In this document: piece after piece, positions 33,185 to 42,657 of the stretch
Numbering within the stretch: position 1 is the stretch's first letter
How the letters are laid out: each line of letters starts with the position of its first letter
Source: Hydrogenophaga sp. IBVHS1
Lineage (GTDB): Bacteria > Pseudomonadota > Gammaproteobacteria > Burkholderiales > Burkholderiaceae_C
Reading direction: 5' to 3'
NCBI RefSeq assembly: GCF_002127265.1
Contig: NZ_NFUU01000001.1
Coordinates: 2,922,040-2,986,039 of the forward strand
DNA: 64,000 bases
The notes under the pieces: generated by a model
What the model saw: the letters and a program-made list of their open reading frames with translations, nothing else
Told to the model about the DNA's origin: nothing
The model's database searches: none
Program-made: the position numbers and the translations under genes

Positions 33185-34059
33185 ATTCGGCTGACTCGCA
33201 ACACCCCAAGTTCGGCCCGGGCGACGAGGCCCTGGCCGCACTCCCGACGGTATATCGCGACGACCTTTTCGCCGGCAAAGTGGTGCTGGTGTCGGGCGCC
33301 GGCAGTGGCATCGGCAAGGCGATTGCCTTCCTGTTCGCGCGGCTGGGTGCCACGCTCGCCATCTGCGGGCGCAAGGCCGACAAACTCGAGGACTGCGCCG
33401 AAAAACTGCGCGCGCTGTCGGGCCGTGAGGTAATCACCTACCCGATGACCATCCGCGACCCCGAGCAGGTGGACGCCATGCTCAGTGCCGTGTGGGAACG
33501 TTTGGGCGGCGTCGACGTGCTGGTCAACAACGCTGGCGGCCAGTTTGCCGCCCATGCGATGGACTTCAACGTCAAGGGCTGGAACGCGGTGATCGACACC
33601 AACCTCAATGGCAGCTGGTACATGATGCAGGGCGCGGCCAGGCGCTGGGTGGAGCAAGGCCGGCCCGGCAACATCGTCAACATCACCGCCGCCATCGACC
33701 GCGGCCTCACGGGCATGGCGCACACCACCGCCTCGCGCGCGGGCGTCATTGCGCTGTCCCGCACGCTGGCCATCGAGTGGGCAGAGCACGGCATCCGCCT
33801 GAACTGCATTGGCGCAGGCGCCATCGAGAGCAACGGTTTCAACAACTACCGCGAGGAAAACGTTTCCACTTTCTACTCGTGCAATCCGATGAAACGGGCC
33901 GGCGACGTGCAGGACATCGCGGAGGCGGTGGTCTACCTCGCCGCACCCTCGGGCAAGTTCATCACCGGCGAGGTGCTCAACGTCGAAGGCGGGATGCTGC
34001 TGTGGGGCGAGTTCTGGCCAGCCGGAAAGCCCGACTACTTCAAGGTCGATCAAGAGTGA
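33181..34059 (+). CDS. SDR oxidoreductase, peroxisomal enoyl-CoA reductase-like (copy 2)
   Basis: 292 residues, similar to the preceding protein throughout (FAGKVVLVSGAGSGIGKAIA, VNNAGGQF, GEVLNVEGGMLLWGEFW-KPDYFKV), so a tandem duplication with ATGA coupling. Also lacks a clear YxxxK (AHTTASRAGV). The two may form a hetero-oligomer or act on different unsaturated esters. Its stop codon overlaps the start of the thioesterase gene. Confidence 0.85.
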   Translation: MNSADSQHPKFGPGDEALAALPTVYRDDLFAGKVVLVSGAGSGIGKAIAFLFARLGATLAICGRKADKLEDCAEKLRALSGREVITYPMTIRDPEQVDAMLSAVWERLGGVDVLVNNAGGQFAAHAMDFNVKGWNAVIDTNLNGSWYMMQGAARRWVEQGRPGNIVNITAAIDRGLTGMAHTTASRAGVIALSRTLAIEWAEHGIRLNCIGAGAIESNGFNNYREENVSTFYSCNPMKRAGDVQDIAEAVVYLAAPSGKFITGEVLNVEGGMLLWGEFWPAGKPDYFKVDQE

Positions 34060-34499
34060 CCTCGCAGCCTCCTCTTCCGTCGGCAACGTACTCCCACGGG
34101 CCTTTTCAGCAGCTCGTCGGGTACGACATCCTGCACAACGAGCGCGGCCTGTATTTCCGGCTGCCGATCCGGCGCGACCACCTCAACCCCCACGGCGTGC
34201 TCCACGGCGGCGTGCCCCTGACCTTGCTCGATGCGGTCGGGGGCAGAACCCTGATCGACCGGCCGATCCCGGGCAGCGGCCAGCTCATCCAGTCGTCGGT
34301 AACGGTCACGCTCACTGTGGATTTCATGCGTGCGGTCGGCACAGGAATCCTGTTTGCATCGGCAACGCCTGACCACATCGGCAAGACGGTGGCCTATGTG
34401 TCGGTGAAGGTCACGCTCGACGCACTCGACGGAGACATCGTGTCGCGCGGCATCGGCACCTACCGCATCTACACCAAGTCACTGGTCAAAGCGGTCTGA
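34056..34499 (+). CDS. PaaI-like hotdog thioesterase
   Basis: 147-residue single-hotdog protein with NPHGVLHGGVPLTLLDAVGG, the PaaI/YbgC-like acyl-CoA thioesterase motif. It would release CoA from dead-end or product acyl-CoAs. The GTG at 34056 overlaps the preceding TGA and is the only start consistent with the domain. Last gene of this plus-strand run; the next gene is convergent. Confidence 0.82.
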   Translation: MTSQPPLPSATYSHGPFQQLVGYDILHNERGLYFRLPIRRDHLNPHGVLHGGVPLTLLDAVGGRTLIDRPIPGSGQLIQSSVTVTLTVDFMRAVGTGILFASATPDHIGKTVAYVSVKVTLDALDGDIVSRGIGTYRIYTKSLVKAV

Positions 34500-34508
34500 T
34501 CGGTGCTC

Positions 34509-34521
34509 GGCGGAGACCGCC
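34509..34521. terminator. Weak hairpin between convergent genes
   Basis: GGCGG-AGA-CCGCC forms a short 5-bp stem 10 nt after the thioesterase stop, in the 164-nt gap before the convergent racemase gene. No T-run follows in either direction, so it is at best a weak or Rho-assisted terminator. Confidence 0.25.
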
Positions 34522-34663
34522 CGGCAAAGCACTGCGGCTCAATGCAAATGATCATCGGGCGGCGGAAGGATTTTCAGCTCGCGGTTGATGCGTTCGATTT
34601 GGTCGGGCTGAAACTGCGTCGAATGCCTGTGGTCCATTTTCCCCAGCCCCCACCATTCTTCGA

Positions 34664-35764
34664 CTACAAGAGTTCGTCGTCGTGTTCGCCAATGAACGGC
34701 GCGGGGCTTGGGCGATCAGTCACCGTCCGGCTGAACCTCGGTGCCGGTGAAGGTTGGAGCACGCCGTCTCGCTCAAAGAAAGTGCCGCGCGCACTGTTGT
34801 GTGGATGATGTGCAGCCTCTTCCAGAGTCAGCACCGGTGCAAAGCACACGTCGGTCCCTTCCAGCAACGCACACCAGTGCGCTCTCGGCTGGATGCGGAA
34901 GATGTCGGCGATCTGGCGTTTGAGCGTCGGCCAGACGGCCGGATCGCGTTGCCGTTGAAACTCGGGATCGTTGATGCCTAGCTTCTCCAGCAGCAACACA
35001 TAGAATTGGGGTTCCAGTGATGCGATCGAGATCCATTTCCCGTCAGCGCACTCATAGGTGTCGTAGAAATGCGATCCGCCATCCAACAGATTGGCCTGCC
35101 GTTCATTCTTCCACATTCCCAGCGCTTTGAGGTCGCAGACGATGGAGGTCAGCAGCGCCGCGCCGTCGGTGATCGCAGCATCGACCACCTGACCACGGCC
35201 AGAGGTGCGCGCTTCAAGCAAAGCGCAAACGATGCCAAAGGCAAGCATCATGCCGCCGCCGCCCAGGTCGCCGACCATCGCCGGCGGCGCTACTGGCCCG
35301 CCGTCCGAGCGGCCAATCATGCTGAGCGCGCCCGACAGCGCGATGTAGTTGATGTCATGACCGGCGGCCTGCGCGAGCGGGCCGTCCTGGCCCCAGCCGG
35401 TCATGCGCCCGTAGACGAGTCGTGGGTGGCGTGCCAGCAGCACGTCTGGGCCCAAACCCAGCCGCTCCATCACGCCCGGGCGAAAACCTTCAATGATCGC
35501 GTCGGCCCCGTCGACAAGTGCCAGCACCCGCTGCACGTCTGCGGGCGACTTCAGGTCGACCGCCACCGAACGGCGACCGCGGTGCAACACGCTGCGCCGC
35601 CCACTGGCAAGGAAGGTGCCATCTCCGCGGTCTTTTCCCTTGTCGGCCTTGCGATCCAGGCGGATCACGTCGGCGCCCATGTCGGACAGCAACATTGCGC
35701 AGAACGGTCCGGGGCCAATGCCGCCGAACTCGATCACTTTCAAACCTTGCAAGGGACCACTCAT
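34664..35764 (-). CDS. Alpha-methylacyl-CoA racemase (class III CoA-transferase family)
   Basis: 366 residues. Sequence features of [55 protein letters not shown] with the catalytic His (His136) and [10 protein letters not shown] with the catalytic Asp (Asp166). It interconverts 2R- and 2S-methylacyl-CoA, needed because ACADs accept one epimer. The ATG at 35764 follows GAGGAG. Last gene of the 12-gene minus operon, so that operon probably handles 2-methyl-branched acids. CoA-transferase activity is less likely given the His/Asp pair. Confidence 0.9.
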   Translation of the reverse strand: MSGPLQGLKVIEFGGIGPGPFCAMLLSDMGADVIRLDRKADKGKDRGDGTFLASGRRSVLHRGRRSVAVDLKSPADVQRVLALVDGADAIIEGFRPGVMERLGLGPDVLLARHPRLVYGRMTGWGQDGPLAQAAGHDINYIALSGALSMIGRSDGGPVAPPAMVGDLGGGGMMLAFGIVCALLEARTSGRGQVVDAAITDGAALLTSIVCDLKALGMWKNERQANLLDGGSHFYDTYECADGKWISIASLEPQFYVLLLEKLGINDPEFQRQRDPAVWPTLKRQIADIFRIQPRAHWCALLEGTDVCFAPVLTLEEAAHHPHNSARGTFFERDGVLQPSPAPRFSRTVTDRPSPAPFIGEHDDELL

Positions 35765-35811
35765 TTGTTGTTGCTCCTCAAACCGAACTAAAACCACCAG
35801 CCAACCGACTG

Positions 35812-36672
35812 CTACCCCAACCAGCGCTTGCGTCGCTTGTAGTGCTTTACCTCGCGAAAGCTCTTGCGCACCCCCTCGCGGTCCAGGCCGAGATAAAACT
35901 CGCGCACATCCTCGTTGTCGCGGAGTTCCTGGGCCTGCCCCTCCAGCACGATGCGACCGCTCTCCATGACATAACCATAGTCGGCGATCTCCAGGGCGAC
36001 GCGTGTGTTTTGCTCGACGATGAGCAGCGACAGCCCCTGCTCACGCAGGTGGCGCAGCACGCTGAAGACTTCCTCGACCATGCGCGGCGCCAGCCCGAGT
36101 GACGGCTCGTCGATCAGCATGAGTTTGGGCTCGGCCATGATTGCGCGCCCGATCACCAGCATCTGCTGCTCGCCGCCCGACAGATAGCCGGCCGTGCGTT
36201 TTCGCAGTTCGGCCAGGCGCGGAATCGCTTCGTACACGCTGTCCATCGCCTGGCGCATCGCCTGCGCCGATGGAAACATGTGGCCGCCGATGATGAGGTT
36301 TTGCTCGACCGTCATGTGCTGCAGCACGCGCCGCCCTTCCATCACATGAACCAGACCACCGCGCACCACGGTCGCCGGATCGTGCCCCTGAATCGGTCGG
36401 CCGTCGAAGGTGATCGACCCGCCCGAGACGCGGCCATCTTCCGAGTCAATGACGCCGGAGATGGCTTTCAGGGTGGTGCTCTTACCTGCGCCGTTGGCGC
36501 CCAGCAGCGCCACGCACCCGCCTTCGGGGACCTTCATCGACACGCCCTTGAGCGCCAGGATCACCTCGGCATACAACACCTCAACGTTGGATAGAGTCAG
36601 CACCGCCGGATCGGCAGCCGCATGGGGCGTGGTCCGTTGATCCGGTGCTGCAGCAATGGCTGAATTCACCAT
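35812..36672 (-). CDS. ABC transporter ATPase, LivF type (module C)
   Basis: 286 residues. Walker [10 protein letters not shown], signature YLSGGEQQ, Walker [14 protein letters not shown], and the shared tail [12 protein letters not shown]. Start at 36672 overlaps the end of the binding-protein gene by 7 nt. It is the last transporter gene of module C. Confidence 0.93.
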   Translation of the reverse strand: MVNSAIAAAPDQRTTPHAAADPAVLTLSNVEVLYAEVILALKGVSMKVPEGGCVALLGANGAGKSTTLKAISGVIDSEDGRVSGGSITFDGRPIQGHDPATVVRGGLVHVMEGRRVLQHMTVEQNLIIGGHMFPSAQAMRQAMDSVYEAIPRLAELRKRTAGYLSGGEQQMLVIGRAIMAEPKLMLIDEPSLGLAPRMVEEVFSVLRHLREQGLSLLIVEQNTRVALEIADYGYVMESGRIVLEGQAQELRDNEDVREFYLGLDREGVRKSFREVKHYKRRKRWLG

Positions 36673-37895
36673 TTAGGCACCACTGGCACGTTCACATCGG
36701 CTGCAGCCCGAACGACCTTGCCGTCCTTCATGGTCGCGATGTTGACCTTGGCGGTGCCGGTGGGAAAGGGGGTGTCGTTGCTGAAGTCCACGCCTGGCAG
36801 TATGCCCATCAGGTCGTTGCTGGTGAACTGGCTGTTCATCAAGGTCTCGCGCACCGCTTCGCCAGTGACTTTGCCGGCACCCTTGGCCTTGATGGTGGCC
36901 TCAATCGCGCGCACTGCCACGACGCTTTGGCCCAGGCCCATGATGGTCATGGCATTCCAGCCCGATTTCAGGCCATGCTTTTCCTGCAACATGCTGTAGA
37001 ACTTGCGTGCGGTCGTGTCGTCTTCGCTGGCATCGGCGATGGCGCCCACTTCGAAATCACCGGCAAAGCCATTCGGGTCGCCCAGTGCCTTAGATGATCC
37101 CACCACGCCGTTGTGCAGCGAGAGCATGATCGGGACGTTTTTGCCCAGCGCCTGCAGCGCACGTTTGGTGGCCACGGCCTGGGCGGTGTTGGTCTGGATC
37201 ACGATCACATCGGTGCCAGCATTGACCAGGCGACGCACCGCCAGGGTCAGGTCGGCCGGTTGCACTTCGGTCCAGATCGCCTCGACGAAGGTGGCTTTGT
37301 CCGGGTTGGCCTTGGTGTAGCTTTGCAGGCCCTTGGCCATGTCGGCATAAGCGGGGGTGGCTTCGGAGGTGATGATCGCCACCTTGACAGGGCGCTTGCC
37401 ATCGAGTTTGGTGGTGCGGAACCATTCCAGGAATCCGCCCGCCTCGTGGGCGTAGGTGGGGCGCAGGTTCAGGGCCCATTGGTTGGGTTTCCAGCCGAAG
37501 CCGTAGGTGGCGGTGGCCATGACCATGGGAATCTTGTCTTCCGGCAAGCGCTGCTGCAACGCGGCGGCATCCGGGCCACCGAGGCCGAGCAGGATCGCGG
37601 GTTTGACTTCGGCCTTGATGCCGGGCCACAGGCTGGCGGTTTGCGCCACGTCGTAGCGGGTGTCGAAGGTTTTGACGACGATCTGCACGTTGAGTTTGCT
37701 GCCGACTTCCTTGTTCCACCACTCGATCACTGCGAGTCGCCCGCCCTGCATCTGGGACATGACGTTGGCGTAGGGGCCGGCGAAGTCGGCAAAGGCGGCC
37801 ACGTTGATCGTCGTCGATTGCGCATGGGCGGGCGCATTCAGCAGCAGACCAGAGGCCAGGGCGGCCGTGAGTTTGAGAAAGGTATTGCGTTGCAT
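36666..37895 (-). CDS. Periplasmic substrate-binding protein (module C)
   Basis: 409-residue type-1 periplasmic binding protein with a signal peptide (LKLTAALASGLLLNAPAHA). Only one binding-protein gene here, whereas modules A and B have two. FADFAGPYANVMSQMQGG and GPDAAALQQ differ from the others, so it is a different subfamily. Start ATG at 37895 follows GGAGA. Confidence 0.92.
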   Translation of the reverse strand: MQRNTFLKLTAALASGLLLNAPAHAQSTTINVAAFADFAGPYANVMSQMQGGRLAVIEWWNKEVGSKLNVQIVVKTFDTRYDVAQTASLWPGIKAEVKPAILLGLGGPDAAALQQRLPEDKIPMVMATATYGFGWKPNQWALNLRPTYAHEAGGFLEWFRTTKLDGKRPVKVAIITSEATPAYADMAKGLQSYTKANPDKATFVEAIWTEVQPADLTLAVRRLVNAGTDVIVIQTNTAQAVATKRALQALGKNVPIMLSLHNGVVGSSKALGDPNGFAGDFEVGAIADASEDDTTARKFYSMLQEKHGLKSGWNAMTIMGLGQSVVAVRAIEATIKAKGAGKVTGEAVRETLMNSQFTSNDLMGILPGVDFSNDTPFPTGTAKVNIATMKDGKVVRAAADVNVPVVPKW

Positions 37896-37964
37896 GCTTG
37901 TCTCCAATTGTGGTGGTGGTGAGGAAAAGGGGCGGGGGATTGCGACTCGCTGTGCCGGGCGGGC

Positions 37965-39017
37965 TCAGTGGTGAAACGGCCAGAGCCGGTAGTTGGTTTT
38001 CAGGATGTTCCAGCGGTGCATCAGGCCTTTCGGTTCAAGCAGCAGGAACAGCGTGATGATGAGGCCGAGAAACACATTCATGCTGGCGAAGATCAGGTCG
38101 CTGCTCAGGCTGGGGATGCGCTCGACCAGGTCGGGCCCGAGGCTGGTGATGGTTTCCTGCACACCACGGATGAGCACGGTGCCTATCAGTGCCCCGACGA
38201 TCGAGCCGAGCCCGCCGACGATCATCATGGCAATGAACCAGATCGAGTTGAACAGCGTGAACTGATCGACCGAGACGAAGCGCACCTGGTAGGCCCACAG
38301 GGCACCACCGATGCCAGCGTAAAAAGCGCCGAGCACGAAGGCGCGCGACTTGGCGCCGGCCACGTCAACGCCCATCATGCCGGCGGCCACATCGTCGTCG
38401 CGCACGGCGACAAAGGCGCGCCCGTGGCGGCTGCGCAGGATACCGAAAGCGCCGATGACCATCACCATGGTGACGACAAGAAACAGGTAGTACAGCGAGC
38501 GGTCGGTGTTGAACAAAAATGTGCCCATCCGCGCCGGCTCCAGGCTGAAGCCATTCACGCCGCCGAGCCAGGCTGAAGGCAGATTCAGCACAATGAAGTG
38601 AAAGATGAACTGGGCCGCGATGGTGGTCAGCGCGAGGTAAAAGCCCTTGATGCGCGCCGCCGTCATGCCAAACAACCAGCCGGCCAGCGCCGCTACCAGG
38701 CCCGCCACCGGCACCGCCACCCAGAACGGCAGCCCGGCCTTGACCTCGACCACGCTGGCGGCGTAGGCGCCGACGCCCATGAAGGCGGCCTGGCCCAGGT
38801 TGATTTGCCCGGCGTAGCCGGTGGTGATCTGCAGCCCGACCACCACGATGGACGTGACCAGCATCAGGTTGGCTACGGCTACCAGACGCGCCGAGGCGAA
38901 CCAGGGGAGGAACAGGAGAATTGCGATGAACAGTCCCAGGGTGACCCATTGGGCGCGCGTACGGATCAGCGCGCGGTCGCGCGCATAACTGGTGGAAAAA
39001 ATGCCGGAGGGATCCAT
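37965..39017 (-). CDS. ABC permease, LivM type (module C)
   Basis: 350-residue LivM-type permease with TGYAGQINLGQAAFMGVGAYAA. Its N-terminus MDPSGIFSTSYARDRAL closely matches the module A LivM tail, and it ends in YRLWPFHH with the WPF motif. Three nt after livH. Pairs with the LivH-type protein. Confidence 0.93.
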   Translation of the reverse strand: MDPSGIFSTSYARDRALIRTRAQWVTLGLFIAILLFLPWFASARLVAVANLMLVTSIVVVGLQITTGYAGQINLGQAAFMGVGAYAASVVEVKAGLPFWVAVPVAGLVAALAGWLFGMTAARIKGFYLALTTIAAQFIFHFIVLNLPSAWLGGVNGFSLEPARMGTFLFNTDRSLYYLFLVVTMVMVIGAFGILRSRHGRAFVAVRDDDVAAGMMGVDVAGAKSRAFVLGAFYAGIGGALWAYQVRFVSVDQFTLFNSIWFIAMMIVGGLGSIVGALIGTVLIRGVQETITSLGPDLVERIPSLSSDLIFASMNVFLGLIITLFLLLEPKGLMHRWNILKTNYRLWPFHH

Positions 39018-39020
39018 GGG

Positions 39021-39908
39021 TCAGACTCTTTCAATGCGTTTCCAGCCGAACATGCCGGTCGGACGAACCACCAGCACCACCAGCATGAAGATATAGGGGA
39101 CGACGGCGGCGGCATTGCCGCCGATCAGCGGGTCGATGTAGGCGGCGGTCAGTCCCTGCACGACCCCGACGATAATGCCCGCCAGCAGCAGACCGCCGAT
39201 GGACTCGAGCCCGGCCAGCAGGGCCACCGGCAGGGCGGCGAAGCCGATTTCAGAGGACAGGAAGGTCAGCGACTTGCCGCTCAGGTAGACCATCGAAGTG
39301 ATGACCGACAGAACGCCGCCAAGCGCCCAAGCGAAGGCGATGGAGCGGCGCACGCTGATGCCCATGGCCAGAGCGATCTGGTGGTCTTCGGCCACCGCCG
39401 ACATCGCCAGCCCGCTGCGACTGCGGTTGAAGAACCAGTGCAGCGCCACGGCCGCCAGCACCGCGATGAGGCCACCAATGGCGAGCGAGCGCGGGATGAT
39501 CATCTCGCCCAAGATGATTGGCGTGAGGGGAAAGATGGCGGGGAACTGACGCTCCTGCGGACCCCAGATCGCCAGCACCAGTCCACGCATCAGGATCAGT
39601 AGCCCGATGGTGACCATGATCATAGAGAACACCGACTCGCCAATCAGGCGCCTGAACAGCAGGCGTTCAATCACTAGCCCGATCAGCACCGAAATGCACA
39701 GTGCAACAGCGATGCCCAGCACCGGATGCATGCCGCGCGACTGGATGGCCCACCACAGCAGAAAGGCGCCCAGCACGATCATCTCGCCAATTGCCATATT
39801 GAAGACCTTGCTGGCGCGGTAGATGACGACAAAGCCCATGGCCACCAGCGAATACAGCAGGCCAAGCAGCGCGCCGTTGATGGTGTAGTTGATGAATTCG
39901 ATGATCAT
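39021..39908 (-). CDS. ABC permease, LivH type (module C)
   Basis: 295-residue LivH-type permease (NGALLGLLYSLVAMGFVVIYRASKVFN at the N-terminus; RPTGMFGWKRIERV at the end). Its ATG overlaps the ligase stop by 4 nt, as in module B. About eight membrane segments. Confidence 0.93.
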   Translation of the reverse strand: MIIEFINYTINGALLGLLYSLVAMGFVVIYRASKVFNMAIGEMIVLGAFLLWWAIQSRGMHPVLGIAVALCISVLIGLVIERLLFRRLIGESVFSMIMVTIGLLILMRGLVLAIWGPQERQFPAIFPLTPIILGEMIIPRSLAIGGLIAVLAAVALHWFFNRSRSGLAMSAVAEDHQIALAMGISVRRSIAFAWALGGVLSVITSMVYLSGKSLTFLSSEIGFAALPVALLAGLESIGGLLLAGIIVGVVQGLTAAYIDPLIGGNAAAVVPYIFMLVVLVVRPTGMFGWKRIERV

Positions 39909-41857
39909 GGTGTGTGTGTCTGGTCGATGTCGGTGGCCACCACGGTTGCGCGCAACACACCCTGGCGGCCGTCCTGGTAGGTCACGGCTATTTCGCAGGC
40001 AATGTCGGCGGCACCTGCATACAGTCCGTCAATCAGCGCCCCGTAGCGCACCTCGAGAAACTCTCGACGCAGCTTGCGCGTGCGCGTCAGTTCGCCTTCG
40101 TCGGGATCAAGCTCCTTCGGAAAATTGGCAAAACGCACCACCCGCGAGCCTTCGGGCAGCAGTTTGTTGATGCGGCGGATTTCGCCCTGCACCAGTTGCC
40201 GCACCTCGGGCCGCTGCGATAGGTCGGTGAAGGTGGAGAATGCGATGCGCCGCTCCTCGGCCCAGCGGCTGGTCACAGCCATGTCGATGTTGATCAGCGC
40301 GCCAACCCAGGGCCGGGTGGCGTCGCCCAGCACCATCACGTCCTTGATAAAGGGCGAAAAGCGCAACCGGGTCTCGATGAACTGCGGGGGATACGGGTGA
40401 CCGCTGGCGAGTTTGACCAAGTGTTCCACCCGGTCGAGGTAGACAAGTTCTCCGCGCTCGGTCTTGCGCACTGCGTCACCGCTGACGTACCAGCCGTCGC
40501 GCTGGATGGTGGCGGTCTTCTCGGGCTTGCCCCAGTAGCCGAGAAAGCCGGTACCTCCGCGCAGCAACAGTTCGCCATTGTCCTCAATGCGCGATTCCAG
40601 CGGCGCGCCGAAGGCAGGGTCCACATCCAGTAGCGGGCCCACGGTTTCGAGGTCGCAGCGCTCGCCGCGGTGGCCAGCAATCAGACCAAACTCCGAGCAG
40701 CCATAAATATTGCGCAAGTGGACGCCCATGGCGTGAAATAAGCGAAACACGTCGGGTGCCATGGCGGTGCCGCCTGAAACCGCGACATCGCTGCGAATAA
40801 AGCCGAACTGATCGCGCACCGGGCGCAGGGCCAGCGCCTCGGCCACAGGCAGCAGCAGGCGCGACAGCCACGGTGCCGCGCGCCCTTCGAGTCGCGCCAC
40901 ATGCACGTCATGGCCGATGCGGATGCCCCAGCGGTAGATGCCGCGTGCCATCCAACTCGCGGCGAGCATGCGCGCCTCGATGGTGGCGGCGATGTTCTCC
41001 CATTGGCGCGGGCCAAACAGCACGATGTGCGGCGCAAGTTCGCGCACGTTGGGCAAGACCTGGTCGGGGCCTTCCGGGAAGTTGACCACCAGCGGCGTGA
41101 TCAGCCCGAGGGTCACGCCCAGCAACTGCTCGGTGATCCAGGCCAGCGGCGTGTAAGACAAATATTCCATGCCGGCTTCCAGCGGCAACGCGCTCCTCAT
41201 CCGAACCGCGTTGTCCATCAGCCAGCGGTGGCTGATCATCACGCCCTTGGGCTTGCTGGTGGTGCCGGAGGTGTAGGTCAGTAGTGCCAAATCGTCCGCT
41301 TGGCCGGCGTTGACTTCACGTTCGAAGCGCTGCGGGTGCCTCTCGTGCTGGCGCCGACCTTCAGCGGTCAGGTCATCAAAGGATTGCAGCAGCGTATGCC
41401 GGTACGACCACATGCCCGAGTTGTCCCAGTAGGCGATGCCCCGGATGTCGGGCAGCCGCTCCAGCAGCGCAAGCGCCTTGTCAACCTGCTCCTGATCCTG
41501 CGCGAAGATGAAGCGGGCCTTTGAATCCTCGCACAGGTAGTGCAACTCGTCGACGGTGGCGTCAGGGTAGACCGATACGATTTTGACGCCCAGTGACTGG
41601 GCCGCAAACAGCGCCCAGTAGTGCTCTGGTTCGTTCTCGCCGATCACAATCGCGGTTTCGCCACGCTGCAGGCCCTGCGCCGCCGCGCCAAGCGCAATGC
41701 TGCGCGTTCGATCAAACACGTCGGCCCATGTATGGCAGCGCCACATACCTTTGCGCTTGACGCGCTGCGCCAGCAACTGTGGATGTTCCCGGGCGTGGGC
41801 GAACAACTTCTGCGGCAGGGTCATGACGACTTCTGGGGCGGGGTCGGTCGCACTCAT
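39905..41857 (-). CDS. Long-chain-type acyl-CoA synthetase (AMP-forming), module C
   Basis: 650 residues. P-loop TSGTTSKPKG at residues 196-205 (Ser in place of the usual Gly). YGCSEFGL and YVSGDAV are later adenylation motifs. Same long class as the ligases of modules A and B. It overlaps livG upstream and livH downstream by 4 nt each. It would make the CoA ester used by the racemase and ACADs of the same operon. Confidence 0.92.
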   Translation of the reverse strand: MSATDPAPEVVMTLPQKLFAHAREHPQLLAQRVKRKGMWRCHTWADVFDRTRSIALGAAAQGLQRGETAIVIGENEPEHYWALFAAQSLGVKIVSVYPDATVDELHYLCEDSKARFIFAQDQEQVDKALALLERLPDIRGIAYWDNSGMWSYRHTLLQSFDDLTAEGRRQHERHPQRFEREVNAGQADDLALLTYTSGTTSKPKGVMISHRWLMDNAVRMRSALPLEAGMEYLSYTPLAWITEQLLGVTLGLITPLVVNFPEGPDQVLPNVRELAPHIVLFGPRQWENIAATIEARMLAASWMARGIYRWGIRIGHDVHVARLEGRAAPWLSRLLLPVAEALALRPVRDQFGFIRSDVAVSGGTAMAPDVFRLFHAMGVHLRNIYGCSEFGLIAGHRGERCDLETVGPLLDVDPAFGAPLESRIEDNGELLLRGGTGFLGYWGKPEKTATIQRDGWYVSGDAVRKTERGELVYLDRVEHLVKLASGHPYPPQFIETRLRFSPFIKDVMVLGDATRPWVGALINIDMAVTSRWAEERRIAFSTFTDLSQRPEVRQLVQGEIRRINKLLPEGSRVVRFANFPKELDPDEGELTRTRKLRREFLEVRYGALIDGLYAGAADIACEIAVTYQDGRQGVLRATVVATDIDQTHTP

Positions 41858-42654
41858 GCCGCTGCTCCCAAGTAGGCCTGGATCACGGCCGGGTCGGCCT
41901 GCACTTGTGCAGGCGTGCCGTCGGCGATCTTGCGGCCAAAGTCGAGCACCGCCACGCGGTCTGCCAGATCCATGACCACCCCCATGTCGTGCTCCACTAG
42001 CACAACCGGGATGCGCTTGGCCTCGCGCACGTCTATGATGAAACGGGCCAGATCTTCTTTTTCTTCGGTGTTCATGCCGGCCATGGGTTCATCCATTAAC
42101 AGAACCTTGGGTTCCATCGCCAACGCACGGCCCAGGTCAACGCGCTTGCGAAGACCGTAGCCGAGCGCGCCTACCGGCTGGTGGCGGATATTCTCAATTT
42201 CAAGGAAGTCGATGATTTCCTCGACTGCTTCCCGGTGCAGCGTTTCTTCACGCTGGGTCCAGGGAAAGTAGAGAAATGCCTGCGCCAGATTTGATCGCAT
42301 CTTGCTGTAGCGGCCGACCAGGATGTTGTCGATCACGCTCATGTTGGAGAACAAATGGGTGCCCTGAAAAGTGCGCACCACGCCTTCGCGCGCGATCTGG
42401 TGCACCGCGCGGCCTTTGATGTCTTGACCACGGTAGTGAACGCTGCCTTGTTGCGGCAGATAGAAGCCGCTGAGCACGTTCATCAAAGAGCTCTTGCCCG
42501 CGCCGTTGGGCCCAATGATGGCCAGCAGCTCGTTGTCACGCACATCGATGGCGACCTCGGCCAGCGCGGTGACACCGCCAAAGCGCAAGGTGATGTCCCG
42601 CGCCTGCAGCACCGAAGCCTCGCTGGATGGGCTAATCGAGGAGTTAGAGGTCAT
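41854..42654 (-). CDS. ABC transporter ATPase, LivG type (module C)
   Basis: 266 residues. Walker A GPNGAGKSS, signature-like LGYGLRKRVDL, Walker B LLMDEPMAGMN. Partner of the LivF-type subunit encoded six genes later. It is 3 nt downstream of the ACAD gene, so catabolic and transport genes are in one transcript. Confidence 0.93.
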   Translation of the reverse strand: MTSNSSISPSSEASVLQARDITLRFGGVTALAEVAIDVRDNELLAIIGPNGAGKSSLMNVLSGFYLPQQGSVHYRGQDIKGRAVHQIAREGVVRTFQGTHLFSNMSVIDNILVGRYSKMRSNLAQAFLYFPWTQREETLHREAVEEIIDFLEIENIRHQPVGALGYGLRKRVDLGRALAMEPKVLLMDEPMAGMNTEEKEDLARFIIDVREAKRIPVVLVEHDMGVVMDLADRVAVLDFGRKIADGTPAQVQADPAVIQAYLGAAA

Positions 42655-42657
42655 GGG

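Noticed and set aside
34503..34808. Open frame of 101 codons between convergent genes
   Set aside because: Overlaps the 3' end of the racemase gene in antisense and has no family features.
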